Assembly (NCBI RefSeq): GCF_021545335.1
Contig: NZ_CP089312.1
Span: 2,914,001 to 2,978,000, forward strand
Reading direction: 5' to 3'
DNA length: 64,000 nt
From: Streptomyces sp. GQFP
Lineage (GTDB): Bacteria > Actinomycetota > Actinomycetes > Streptomycetales > Streptomycetaceae
The notes below the pieces were generated by a model. That model saw nothing but the letters and a program-made list of their open reading frames with translations, did not search any database and was not told where the DNA came from. Position numbers and translations under genes: made by a program. Position 1 is the stretch's first letter; each line of letters opens with the position of its first letter. Below, one piece after another: positions 8,310 through 16,714 of the stretch.

Positions 8310-9599
8310 ATGCGCCCCAAGCCGGACATCCCCTACTCCGACCGGGTTTTCGTCCGGCGGGTCGTCGTCACCGGCCTGGGAGCCATCACCCCGCTCGGCG
8401 TCGGAGTCCCCGAGCTCTGGCGCGGCCTCCTCGAAGGCCGGTGCGGGATAAGGGAGTTGACCGGCGAGGAGTTCACCGGCCTGCCGGTCCGCGCGGCGGG
8501 CACGGTCCCCGTGGACCCGGCCGCCCTGCTCCCCCGTCCCCAGGCCCGCCGGATGAACCGGGCCGCGCAGTTCGGCGTACTGGCGGCGCGGGAGGCCTGG
8601 CGGGACGCGGGCTTCGACGGTTCGGGTACGGAGGCGAGCGGGCTGTCCCCCGACCGGGTGGGCGTCTCGGTGGGCGCGATCCTGGGCGACGCGTCGATCC
8701 TGGTCGGCGGCGACCGCCGGCTGCGCGACAAGGGCCCCCGGGCGGTCTCGCCGCTCACCACCCCCATGACGGTGCCGTCGCAGGCGGCGTCCCAGATCTC
8801 CCTGGCCCTGCGCATCACGGGCGAGGCCCGCACGGTGACCAGCGCCTGCGCGTCGGGCACGGAGGCGATCGGCCAGGCGATCGACCGCATCCGGTACGGC
8901 CATGTCGACATCGCCCTCGCGGGCGGCGCCGAGGCCGTGGTCACCCCGGCGATCATGGCGTCGTTCGCCGCGATGCGCGCCCTGTCGACGCGTCCCGCCG
9001 GGGAGTCGCCGTCCCGTCCCTTCGCCAAGGACCGGGACGGGTTCGTGAATGGGGAGGGTGCGGGTTTCCTGCTGCTGGAGTCCGAGGAGCACGCACGGGC
9101 GAGGGGTGCGCGTGTCTACTGCGAGGCGGCCGGCTGGGGTCTGTCGGCCGACGCCCACCACATGGCGGCGCCTGACCCGTCCGGTACCGGGGTGGCCCTG
9201 GCCCTGCACCGCGCCCTGCGGGACGCGGGCGGCGGCCCCGCCGACGTGATCCACGTCAACGCCCACGCCACGGCCACGGTCGACGGCGACCTGGCGGAGG
9301 CGAACGCGCTACGGGCGGTGCTGGGTGGCGCTCCGGTCCCTGTCACGGCCCTGAAGGGGCACCTCGGGCACCTTCAGGGTGCCGCGGGCGGGGTGGAGGC
9401 GGTGGCCACGGTCCTGACGCTGCACCACGGCACGATTCCGCCGACGATCGGGTGTGCGGAGGGTGGGCAGGACGAGGGGATCGACTTGGACGTGGTGTGG
9501 GGTGCTCCACGTCCGCTGCCCGGGCATGGGGATCTGGCGCTCAGTAATTCGTTCGGGTTCGGGGGACACAATGCAGTACTGGCGCTGCGGCGGGTGTAG
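8310..9599 (+). CDS. beta-ketoacyl-ACP synthase II-like (FabF/KAS II family)
   Basis: 429 residues, the usual size for KAS II. The ATG at 8310 follows a GGGAGG site. The full Cys-His-His set is present: C180 in TSACASG, H319 in VNAHATAT, and K349/H354 in the LKGHLGHLQGAAG segment, plus the C-terminal GFGGHNAVL loop. The enzyme would condense an acyl chain with malonyl-ACP. It is transcribed away from the PKS and separated from it by the remnant region, with no acpP or fabH neighbour, so it is probably an accessory KAS rather than the housekeeping FabF. It could serve the adjacent polyketide locus or be independent. Confidence 0.85.
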   Translation: MRPKPDIPYSDRVFVRRVVVTGLGAITPLGVGVPELWRGLLEGRCGIRELTGEEFTGLPVRAAGTVPVDPAALLPRPQARRMNRAAQFGVLAAREAWRDAGFDGSGTEASGLSPDRVGVSVGAILGDASILVGGDRRLRDKGPRAVSPLTTPMTVPSQAASQISLALRITGEARTVTSACASGTEAIGQAIDRIRYGHVDIALAGGAEAVVTPAIMASFAAMRALSTRPAGESPSRPFAKDRDGFVNGEGAGFLLLESEEHARARGARVYCEAAGWGLSADAHHMAAPDPSGTGVALALHRALRDAGGGPADVIHVNAHATATVDGDLAEANALRAVLGGAPVPVTALKGHLGHLQGAAGGVEAVATVLTLHHGTIPPTIGCAEGGQDEGIDLDVVWGAPRPLPGHGDLALSNSFGFGGHNAVLALRRV

Positions 9600-9622
9600 T
9601 TCCGCAGGGCGCGTGGTTGGTT

Positions 9623-9667
9623 GGCTGCGGGCCGGTGGGGGCTGGTCGCGCAGTTCCCCGCGCCCCT
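9623..9667 (-). repeat. interspersed GC-rich repeat, copy 1
   Basis: This copy sits in the gap between two convergent genes. It carries the unit core (AGGGGCGCGGGGAACTGCGC read on the minus strand) followed by GACCAGCCCCCACCGGCC. The unit folds imperfectly through GGGGCGCGGGG and CCAGCCCC. Six further copies lie at 19.7, 21.8-22.0 kb. Confidence 0.85.
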
Positions 9668-9679
9668 GTCGGGGCGCTG

Positions 9680-10663
9680 TCACGCCGGACGCTTGCGGGT
9701 GGCCGTCTTCTTGGCGGTGGCCTTCTTGGCCGTGGCCTTCTTGGCAGTGCTGGTCGACTTCTTGGCGGCGGCCTTCTTCGCCGTTGAGGTCGACTTCTTG
9801 CCGGCCTCGGCCTTGGGGGTTGCCTTGGATGCCGTACGACGTCCCCGCAGGGGCTTGACCTCCCCCTCTGCTTCCTCGACGGCTTCGTCGCGTGATTCCT
9901 TGGCCTCGCGGACGCTCTTCTCCAGGGCGGCCATCAGGTCGAGCACCTTGCCGCCGCCGGTCGGTGCCGGGACCTGCGGAGCCTCCTCGCCGGAGGCCTT
10001 CGCGGCGATGAGTTCCTCGACGGCTTCGCGGTAGTCGTCGTGGAGGTCGGCGAGGTCGACCTCGCCGAGCGTGGCCATGAGGGCGTCGGCGAGATCCAGT
10101 TCCTGGTCCCGTACGGTGACGCTCGCGTCCGGCGCGACGCCCTCCGTGGCCCGGATCTCGTCGGGCCAGAGCAGTCCGTGCATGGCGATGACGTCGTCGA
10201 CGACCCGCAGCATGCCGAGCCGTTCCCGCCCCCGGAGCGCGAACTTGGCGATGGCGACCTTCTGGCTGCGCTTCAGCGCCTCGCGCAGCAGGGTGTAGGG
10301 CTTGGCGGCCGGGACGCCGTTCGCGGAGAGGTAGTAGGCGGTGTCCATCTGCAGCGGGTCAATGCGATCACTCGGCACGAAGGCGACGATCTCGATCGTC
10401 TTGGCGGTGGGCAGGGGCAGCGACCCCAGATCCTCGTCGGTGATCGGGATCATCGCCCCGTCGGCACCCTCGTACGCCTTGCCGATCTCATCACTGCCGA
10501 CCTCACGGTCCTCCAGCTCGCAGAACTTGCGGTACCGGATGCGCCCGCCGTCGTCGACGTGAACCTGCCGGAAGGAGATCGCGTGGCTCTCGGTGGCGTT
10601 CACGAGCTTGATCGGGATGCTGACCAGCCCGAAGGAGATGGCGCCGTTCCATATGGATCGCAC
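9680..10663 (-). CDS. ku: Ku protein (bacterial NHEJ DNA-end binding)
   Basis: About 327 residues from the GTG at 10663 (start VRSIWNGAISFGLVSIPIKL), chosen because GGAGAAAGG precedes it and Ku proteins normally begin here; an ATG 42 bp upstream would add 14 atypical residues. The Ku core spans about residues 1-260 (beta-barrel ring that threads DNA ends). The last about 50 residues are Lys/Ala/Thr-rich repeats of KKSTSTAKK and AKKAT type ending TRKRPA, a histone-H1-like DNA-binding tail. It is divergent from the LigD-type polymerase 56 bp away, making a compact NHEJ locus without a ligase domain. Confidence 0.95.
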   Translation of the reverse strand: MRSIWNGAISFGLVSIPIKLVNATESHAISFRQVHVDDGGRIRYRKFCELEDREVGSDEIGKAYEGADGAMIPITDEDLGSLPLPTAKTIEIVAFVPSDRIDPLQMDTAYYLSANGVPAAKPYTLLREALKRSQKVAIAKFALRGRERLGMLRVVDDVIAMHGLLWPDEIRATEGVAPDASVTVRDQELDLADALMATLGEVDLADLHDDYREAVEELIAAKASGEEAPQVPAPTGGGKVLDLMAALEKSVREAKESRDEAVEEAEGEVKPLRGRRTASKATPKAEAGKKSTSTAKKAAAKKSTSTAKKATAKKATAKKTATRKRPA

Positions 10664-10719
10664 GAGAGCAGCCTTTCTCCGAAGGTTGTTTTGCCCCACT
10701 TTCATGGGATTCTCATCGT

Positions 10720-11583
10720 ATGACGCCGATCACGGAGGTGGAGGGGCGAAGGGTGGCCCTCTCCAACCTGGAGAAGGTGATCCACCCGGCGACCGGCTTC
10801 ACCAAGGGTGAGCTGCTCCACTACTACGCGACCACGGCGGACGCCCTCCTCCCCCACCTCCACGACCGCCCGCTCTCCTTCCTCCGCTATCCGGACGGCC
10901 CCGACGGCCAGACCTTCTTCGCCAAGAACGTGCCGCCGGGTACGCCCGACTGGGTTACGACGGCGGAGGTCCCGCGCTCGGAGGGCCCGGCGCGGATGGT
11001 CCTGATCCAGGACCTGCCCAGCCTGATCTGGGCGGCGAACCTGGTGACGGAGTTCCACACCCCGCAGTGGCTGATCGACGCCCCCGGCGAGGCCGACCGC
11101 CTGGTCCTGGATCTGGACCCCGGGCACCCGGCGACGATCGTGGAGTGCTGCGAGGTCGCACTGTGGCTCCGGGAGCGGCTGGCGGCGGACGGCGTGGAGA
11201 CGTACGCGAAGACGTCCGGCTCGAAGGGCCTGCACGTACTGGCGGCCCTGTCGGATCGGACCCCCTCCAGGGAGGTCACGGCATACGCGAAGGACCTGGC
11301 GGTCGAGGCGGAACGCACCCTCCCCCACCTGGTCGTCCACCGCATGACCCGCAGCCTGCGCCCGGGAAAGGTCTTCGTCGACTACAGCCAGAACGCGGCC
11401 CGAAAGACAACGGCGACCCCGTACACCCTGAGGGCGGGCACGGAGCCGACGGTGTCGACGCCGGTGACGTGGGAGGAGACGGCGGGGTGCACCGACCCGA
11501 CCCAACTCACGTTCCGGGCACAGGACATCGCGGCCCGGCTCCAGACACACGGCGACCTGCTGGCACCGCTACTGGCTCGCTGA
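10720..11583 (+). CDS. LigD-type polymerase/primase domain protein (NHEJ)
   Basis: 287 residues, the length of a stand-alone LigD polymerase domain (archaeo-eukaryotic primase fold). Metal-binding LDLDPG has D131 and D133, KTSGSKGLHV lies at 164-173, and a third acidic site is in VFVDYSQN (D221). These are the classic residues for nucleotide addition at DNA ends. No ligase or phosphoesterase domain is fused, so ligation must come from another gene. Divergent from ku, with which it should cooperate in gap filling during end joining. Confidence 0.93.
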   Translation: MTPITEVEGRRVALSNLEKVIHPATGFTKGELLHYYATTADALLPHLHDRPLSFLRYPDGPDGQTFFAKNVPPGTPDWVTTAEVPRSEGPARMVLIQDLPSLIWAANLVTEFHTPQWLIDAPGEADRLVLDLDPGHPATIVECCEVALWLRERLAADGVETYAKTSGSKGLHVLAALSDRTPSREVTAYAKDLAVEAERTLPHLVVHRMTRSLRPGKVFVDYSQNAARKTTATPYTLRAGTEPTVSTPVTWEETAGCTDPTQLTFRAQDIAARLQTHGDLLAPLLAR

Positions 11584-11656
11584 GCTGCACGTTCACCCCC
11601 GCCCCACGCCACAGCGCCAAGCTGTGACACCAGTAGGCGCCACATATTCCTTATGT

Positions 11657-11697
11657 ATGGCACCACACATGTGCCATTATGGCGTCATCGATGGCAC
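11657..11697. promoter_or_regulatory. ATGGCAC inverted repeat with a third half-site upstream of the GtrA-like gene
   Basis: ATGGCAC (11657-11663) and its reverse complement GTGCCAT (11671-11677) are separated by 7 bp, and another ATGGCAC begins at 11691. The cluster is in a locally AT-richer stretch 62-102 bp before the likely start codon. It has the spacing of a dimeric operator; the regulator is unknown. Confidence 0.4.
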
Positions 11698-11758
11698 GCC
11701 CCTCCGTCTCGCGGACGGCAGGAGCGCGTTTGGCGGAGTAGGTCTCAGGGGGTCGGTC

Positions 11759-12262
11759 ATGGAGACAGCAGAAAGTCGGCGACAGGGGACACCACCCGGC
11801 GCCGTCAACGCCTTCGCCCGTTTCGTGCTCTGCGGCGGCGGCGTGGGGTTAGCCTCCAGCTTCGCCGTAGCGGGACTCGCCTCCTGGATGCCCTGGGCTC
11901 TGGCCAACGCGTTCGTCACCGTGGCGTCCACGCTTCTCGCCACCGAGTTGCACGCCCGTTTCACCTTCGGTGCGGGTGGGTGCGCGACCTGGCGCCAGCA
12001 TGTGCAGTCAGCCGGGTCGGCGGCGGGCGCGTATGCGGTGACCTGTGTGGCGATGGTGGTGCTGCAGCAGTTGGTGGCGGCGCCGGGTGCGGTGCTCGAA
12101 CAGGTCGTCTACCTGTCCGCCTCCGCGCTCGCCGGTATCGCGCGGTTCGCGGTGCTCCGCCTCGTCGTCTTCGCACGGAACCGCTCGCAGGACACGGTCC
12201 GCGCCACCCGTCCGGTGCACGCGGCCGTGGCCGACCCCGCGACGCTCTGCCACGCCGCCTGA
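11759..12262 (+). CDS. GtrA-like small membrane protein
   Basis: 167 residues from the ATG at 11759, with an AGGGGG ribosome site 6 nt upstream. About four hydrophobic segments are visible. The N-terminal part (FARFVLCGGGVGL, then ALANAFVTV and the HARFTF segment) matches the GtrA pattern, where a Phe/Arg-containing helix start and an Asn-rich second helix precede an (N/H)RxFTF motif. GtrA proteins are flippase-like partners of polyprenyl-phosphate glycosyltransferases, but no glycosyltransferase is adjacent. Function inferred only from the fold; substrate unknown. Confidence 0.65.
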   Translation: METAESRRQGTPPGAVNAFARFVLCGGGVGLASSFAVAGLASWMPWALANAFVTVASTLLATELHARFTFGAGGCATWRQHVQSAGSAAGAYAVTCVAMVVLQQLVAAPGAVLEQVVYLSASALAGIARFAVLRLVVFARNRSQDTVRATRPVHAAVADPATLCHAA

Positions 12263-12295
12263 CCGCTCCGCCCGGCGGTCAGCCCCCCTACTTGC

Positions 12296-13099
12296 TTACA
12301 CCCGCCCCCAAGTCCCCCGGTCCCGCGCCACCGCGTGCAGCGCCTCCACATCCGCCGGCTTGAGTACGCCGCCCAGGCGTGCCAGCCCCGACAGATCCGT
12401 GTCCTGGAGGACCCTGACCTCCCGCAGCGGCACCGTCACCGTCAGGTCGGCCGGGCCCGCCAGGGCCAGGACCGGGTGGACCTCGGCCGTCAGGGCGTAC
12501 GAGGCCCGGTCGGCGTCCGAGCGCACCCGGCGGAGGAGAGGGCGCGGGTCGCGGCGGCCCAGCGACACCATCGGGTCGGCCACATGGACCCGCTGTTTGC
12601 GGGCGTACAGGGTGTACACGGCGAACAGGCCGCCCGGACCGATCACCAGGTGGTGGATCCGGTCGCCCCCCGGTAACGGGAGCGAGTGCAGGGTGTGCCA
12701 GCCCGCGCCCTCCAGCGCCTCCAGGGCCTCGCCCACCGCCTGTTCCGCCGCCAGCGCCCGGCGTCGGGGGTCAGGGCGGAGCCGGTGGGACGGGCCCGGG
12801 TCACGGTCCAGGGCGATCTGGAGGGCTTCGCCTGGACGGTTCGGGGCCAGGTCGTCGTCGGGGTGGAGGGACAGGCGTGCCAGCTCCGCCGGAGTCGGGA
12901 CCGGAGGCGGTCCCACCGTCACCGGGCCCGTCAGGAACGGGCCCAGGGCTTCCAGTACGTCCCCTCTGAGATCCTCGCTCAGCAGGTTGACCCGGGACGA
13001 CTCACGGTCGTACCAGGCGATGTTCCGTCCGTCCGTCATGCACACGTACAGCCGCTCATGTCCCTGGCGCCAGGCCGGTACGACGCGCAGTCCGCTCAT
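12296..13099 (-). CDS. NERD-domain (nuclease-related) protein
   Basis: 267 residues. The central part reads AEQAVGEALEAL, then GWHTLHSLPLPGG and RIHHLVIGPGGLFAVYT, which is the NERD signature (helix, then beta strands ending in a hydrophobic IGPGGLF turn). The Lys of the usual NTK motif is replaced here (VYTLYARKQ), so nuclease activity is doubtful. No transmembrane segment or extra kinase or helicase domain is seen. Convergent with the GtrA-like gene. Role unknown; NERD proteins are suspected DNA-processing proteins. Confidence 0.7.
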   Translation of the reverse strand: MSGLRVVPAWRQGHERLYVCMTDGRNIAWYDRESSRVNLLSEDLRGDVLEALGPFLTGPVTVGPPPVPTPAELARLSLHPDDDLAPNRPGEALQIALDRDPGPSHRLRPDPRRRALAAEQAVGEALEALEGAGWHTLHSLPLPGGDRIHHLVIGPGGLFAVYTLYARKQRVHVADPMVSLGRRDPRPLLRRVRSDADRASYALTAEVHPVLALAGPADLTVTVPLREVRVLQDTDLSGLARLGGVLKPADVEALHAVARDRGTWGRV

Positions 13100-13222
13100 C
13101 CGCCATCACCCCATTCCCCGCATGACCATGGGAACAGGCGGGGTGCTGCCGGGGCAAGAAGCCGGTTACCTTTGGGAGGAGTTGGGTGGCCGAATTGGGC
13201 CCGAGTGGGGGAGGCGGCACCG

Positions 13223-13729
13223 TTGCGGACCCGCAGGAAGCAGCCCGACGTACCGGCTCCGGGTGAGCCCTGGAGCGAGATCGTGCCCGGGTTGTGGATG
13301 GGTGGGCACGAGTTCGTCAACCGCTCGGGGAACCTCGAATTCGCCGTCGTGCGTGATGAGTTCGACCTGGTCATCACCCTTTTGAAGCTGCCAGGACACG
13401 GGCCCCATCCCGGTGTCGAGCACCATGTGTGGCCCGTTCCGGACGGGCCGCTCGACGGGACCCAGCTGGCCGGTGTCATCCGGCTCGCGGAGGCCGTGTG
13501 TGCCGCGCTGGAGGACGGGCGGAGCGTGCTCGTGCGCTGCTACAGCGGCTACAACCGCTCGGGGCTCGTCGTCGCGCACGCCCTCGTCCGCGACGGGCAC
13601 GACACCGAGGAGGCGATCCGTCTCATCAGATCCCGCCGCTCCCCCTGGGCCCTGCACAACGAACTGTTCGTCGAGTATCTGAAGACGGGGCTGCCCACGG
13701 CCCGGCTGCTGGAGGAACTGGCGGAATAG
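13223..13729 (+). CDS. dual-specificity/tyrosine-phosphatase-like protein
   Basis: 168 residues from a TTG at 13223, chosen because a strong GGGGGAGG lies 8 nt upstream and homology-like sequence begins right after it. The phosphatase P-loop is intact: C106-YSGYN-R112 (CX5R), followed by SGLVVAHAL. A general-acid Asp could be D74 in WPVPDGP. The size and motif fit small cytosolic DSP-type phosphatases. It is divergent from the NERD gene, and no kinase partner is adjacent. Confidence 0.8.
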   Translation: MRTRRKQPDVPAPGEPWSEIVPGLWMGGHEFVNRSGNLEFAVVRDEFDLVITLLKLPGHGPHPGVEHHVWPVPDGPLDGTQLAGVIRLAEAVCAALEDGRSVLVRCYSGYNRSGLVVAHALVRDGHDTEEAIRLIRSRRSPWALHNELFVEYLKTGLPTARLLEELAE

Positions 13730-13889
13730 GGAGAAGGGGAGAAAGAGAGAAGGGGAGAACCGGTGGAGGGGGCGGAGCAACCCGTCCGGCAAATACGTCA
13801 TCCCTGCGAATAAGGTGTGGCGTACGAGGCGACCGGTCGCCCTTCGCCCACCGCCCGCCCCTATCGCCGGACCCGACGCAGGAGTGCAG

Positions 13890-14603
13890 TTGAACCCCAG
13901 CCGCACCTCACGCGTCACTCTCGCCGTCCTCGGCCTCGTCTCCCTCACCTCCGGCTGCGGCGACGCCGGTGAGCTGCGCGGCGCGGGGCCCACCGCCATC
14001 GCCGTCAGCCCCGCCCGGCTCTGGCCCGAGCTGCCCGCCGCCTCCAGCCCCGCCTGGGACTACGGCGAGGCCGAGACCGAGACCGTGAAGGGCGTCACCG
14101 CCCCCGGCGACGACATCCACATGATCGACCCGGTGGCCGTCGTACGGGCGGAGATCGCCGCCCACCCCGACATGTACACCGACGACAACTCCCCGTACGC
14201 CGGGACGGCCGGCGGGATGGCGGCCTGCGGGCGGACGCGCGACACCGGCGCCTGTCCCGTCCTCAAGGCCTACTACCGGGACCTCACCGGCGACGGCCGC
14301 GACGAGATGACCCTCGGTTTCCGGCTGCTGCCGGGCAACGGGACGGCCGTACGCGTGTACACCTTCCAGCGGCACAAGCTCGTGCAGATCATGGCGAACG
14401 ACGACGCCGTGACCGCCGTCGAGCTGGCCGGCCGGGCCGTGATCATCCGCTCGCCGTCGCAGATCCCGGGTTACGAGTACCGCACCCAGTGGACCTGGGA
14501 CGCCGACCAGAAGGCGATGCTGCTCACCCGGGACGAGTTCCTCCGTACGGGCAAACCCCAGCGCACCCCCGGCCCGGCGACTCCTTCCGCGAGCGCCCGA
14601 TGA
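13890..14603 (+). CDS. secreted lipoprotein coupled to a histidine kinase
   Basis: About 237 residues from TTG 13890, 5 nt after GGAG. A short basic start, hydrophobic segment and lipobox LTSGC (C23) indicate lipidation and anchoring outside the membrane. The mature part contains a DLTGDGRDEM segment, an EF-hand-like Asp-rich loop of FG-GAP/VCBS type, which could bind a cation. Its TGA overlaps the ATG of the next gene (ATGA), so the lipoprotein and kinase are translationally coupled. This recalls the lipoprotein-kinase pairing in cseA-cseBC, and a role as an extracytoplasmic modulator of the kinase is an inference. Confidence 0.8.
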   Translation: MNPSRTSRVTLAVLGLVSLTSGCGDAGELRGAGPTAIAVSPARLWPELPAASSPAWDYGEAETETVKGVTAPGDDIHMIDPVAVVRAEIAAHPDMYTDDNSPYAGTAGGMAACGRTRDTGACPVLKAYYRDLTGDGRDEMTLGFRLLPGNGTAVRVYTFQRHKLVQIMANDDAVTAVELAGRAVIIRSPSQIPGYEYRTQWTWDADQKAMLLTRDEFLRTGKPQRTPGPATPSASAR

Positions 14604-15886
14604 GGGTCGCGCTGCCCGCCTGGGCAGGCACCCTCGCCGTCAAGGCCGCGCTGTTCATCACCGTGATGTGCTGCGCCCTCGCCGCCCTGCTCGGCGTCCT
14701 CGTGCATGTCTCCGTGACCCACCAGACCGTCGACCAGGCCCGCGACCGCGCGCTGTCCCGGCTCGTGGAGGCGACGGCGGAGTACGAGGCCGGGGACGCT
14801 CTGCGGCCGAACGCCGGTATCGATCCCGAGGGGCTGCCCGAGTCGCTGCGGGCGCTCGCGGCGGCCGGGGACCGCGGCACGATGGTCACCGACCACGACG
14901 GGGTCCCGACGATGTGGGCGGCCGGTCCCGCCGACGGCGGGCACGCGCTCGCCGTGGCGCTCGACTACTCGCAGAGCGCCCGCACGATCGAGGGCCTCGA
15001 CCGGGCCATCCTCTGGTCGTCGGGCCTCGCCATCGGTGCGACGCTGCTGGTCGGCGCGGTCGCGGTGACCCGGGTGACCCGCCGGCTGCACGCGACCGCC
15101 CAGGTGGCCCGCCGGATCAGCGCCGGCGACCTGGACGCCCGCGTCGACGACGCCCGTACGCAGGACCCGAACCGCCCGCCGGACGAGGTCGCCGCCGTCG
15201 CCGCCGCCCTCGACACGATGGCCGCCTCGCTGCAACGGAAGCTGCTCAGCGAGCAGCGCTTCACCGCCGATGTCGCGCACGAACTGCGCACCCCGCTCAC
15301 CGGGCTGCACGCGGCGGCCGAACTGCTGCCGCCCGGACGGCCGACCGAGCTGGTCCGCGACCGGGTCGCCGCGCTGCGCACTCTCACCGAGGACCTGCTC
15401 GAGATCTCCCGCCTCGACACGGGCAAGGAGCGGCTGGAGGCCGATACCGAGCAACTCGGCGCCATCGCCGCCCGGGTCGTACGGGCCTCGGGAGCCGCCG
15501 GGGCCGACACGGAGATCGTCGTCATCCGTGACACCCGCGTCGACACCGACCGGCGTCGGCTCGAACGGGTGCTCGGGAACCTGGTCGCCAACGCCCACCG
15601 GCACGGCCGTGCGCCGGTGACGCTGACCGTCGACGGTCCGGTCGTGACCGTACGGGACCACGGTGACGGCTATCCGGAGTACCTGGTGGAGCACGGGCCG
15701 CAGCGGTTCCGTACGGAGGGCGGGGCGACCGGGCACGGGCTCGGGCTGACGATCGCGTTGGGCCAGGCGGAGGTACTGGGCGCCCTGCTGACCTTCGCCA
15801 ATGTGCCGGAGGGGGAGGGCGGGGGCGCGCTGGCGACGCTCACGCTGGCCGAATCACGGGGGCCCGCCACCAACGGCCCAGCGTGA
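14600..15886 (+). CDS. membrane sensor histidine kinase without adjacent response regulator
   Basis: 428 residues. Transmembrane helices at about 12-34 and 137-158 flank an extracytoplasmic sensor of about 100 residues. A HAMP segment follows (about 160-215), then the H-box FTADVAHELRTPLTG with H227, the N-box LGNLVANAHRHG, and the G-box VRDHGDGYP with GHGLGLTIA. All catalytic boxes are present. The start ATG overlaps the stop of the lipoprotein. The next gene is a secreted SH3 protein, so the kinase is an orphan whose response regulator must be encoded elsewhere. Confidence 0.9.
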   Translation: MRVALPAWAGTLAVKAALFITVMCCALAALLGVLVHVSVTHQTVDQARDRALSRLVEATAEYEAGDALRPNAGIDPEGLPESLRALAAAGDRGTMVTDHDGVPTMWAAGPADGGHALAVALDYSQSARTIEGLDRAILWSSGLAIGATLLVGAVAVTRVTRRLHATAQVARRISAGDLDARVDDARTQDPNRPPDEVAAVAAALDTMAASLQRKLLSEQRFTADVAHELRTPLTGLHAAAELLPPGRPTELVRDRVAALRTLTEDLLEISRLDTGKERLEADTEQLGAIAARVVRASGAAGADTEIVVIRDTRVDTDRRRLERVLGNLVANAHRHGRAPVTLTVDGPVVTVRDHGDGYPEYLVEHGPQRFRTEGGATGHGLGLTIALGQAEVLGALLTFANVPEGEGGGALATLTLAESRGPATNGPA

Positions 15887-15954
15887 CGGGCGTCTTACAC
15901 GAGCCGCTCCTAGCGTGGCGGGTAGTCAGCTCTGCCCCCGGCAAAGGAGCCAAC

Positions 15955-16656
15955 ATGACATCGCGGACCACCCTCACCCGCCTCGGCATAACCGCTGCCG
16001 CCACCGCGCTCTCCGTCTGCGCCGTCACCCCGGCACTCGCGAGCCCGGCCGACGACGACTGGGGCACCAGCTGGAACCAGCAGCAACAGCAGACCCAGCA
16101 GCCGCAACAGCAGAACCCGCAGCAGTCCCAGCAGACGCAGCCGTCGCAGCAAACGCAGCCGTCACAGCCGTCGCAGCCGTCGCAGCAGAGCAACCAGAGC
16201 AACCAGAGCAACCAGAGCAACCAGAGCAACCAGAGCAACCAGAGCCAGAACCCCACGCCGAACCCGAGCCAGAACCCGAGCCAGAGCCAAAGCCAGAACC
16301 CGAACAGCAACACCGGCGGCTGGAACCAGGGGAACAGCAACCAGCAGAGCAGCAGCCAGCAGAGCGGCAACGGCGACTGGGGCCAGCACAACAGCGGCCA
16401 CACCAGCACCAGCAGCTCCGGGCCCTACCAGGGGATCGTCACCGCCAACGGCGGACTGCGGCTGCGCAGCGCGCCCAACCGTGGCAGCGCGATCATCCGG
16501 GTCGTCCCGCAGGGCGCGGTCGTCAACATCTACTGCAAGGTCGGCGGCGAGAACGTCGACGGCAACTCGCTCTGGTACCTCCTCACGGACGGCACCTGGG
16601 CCTGGGGCGCCGCCCGCTACATCGACAACATCGGCGCCGCGCCGCGCTTCTGCTGA
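15955..16656 (+). CDS. secreted Q/N/S-rich protein with C-terminal SH3-type domain
   Basis: 233 residues from ATG 15955, preceded by AAAGGAG. A Sec signal peptide (cleavage after ALA, residue 29) leads to an extreme low-complexity region of Gln, Asn, Ser and Pro (about 38-155) including six SNQ repeats. A folded C-terminal domain (about 158-233, GGLRLRSAPNRGS, VVNIYCKVGG, WAWGAARYID) follows, typical of bacterial SH3/SH3b modules that bind peptidoglycan or proteins. Two Cys (in YCKV and the terminal Cys) may form a disulfide. It is likely a wall-associated protein; the stalk could act as a spacer or be aggregation-prone. Confidence 0.8.
   Translation: MTSRTTLTRLGITAAATALSVCAVTPALASPADDDWGTSWNQQQQQTQQPQQQNPQQSQQTQPSQQTQPSQPSQPSQQSNQSNQSNQSNQSNQSNQSQNPTPNPSQNPSQSQSQNPNSNTGGWNQGNSNQQSSSQQSGNGDWGQHNSGHTSTSSSGPYQGIVTANGGLRLRSAPNRGSAIIRVVPQGAVVNIYCKVGGENVDGNSLWYLLTDGTWAWGAARYIDNIGAAPRFC
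16189..16242 (+). repeat. six tandem copies of a 9-bp unit
   Basis: The unit AGCAACCAG is repeated six times without a mismatch and encodes the SNQ tripeptides of the secreted SH3 protein. Being a multiple of three, copy number can change by slippage without breaking the frame. Confidence 0.95.
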
Positions 16657-16714
16657 CCCGACGAACATAGGCCGCATCACACACCATTACGTGAACTTTA
16701 GGTAAGTTCCGGAC

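Noticed and set aside
16189..16242. Regular 9-bp repeats considered as a CRISPR-like or minisatellite array
   Set aside because: Units are contiguous with no spacers, encode SNQ in frame inside a secreted protein, and there are no cas genes.
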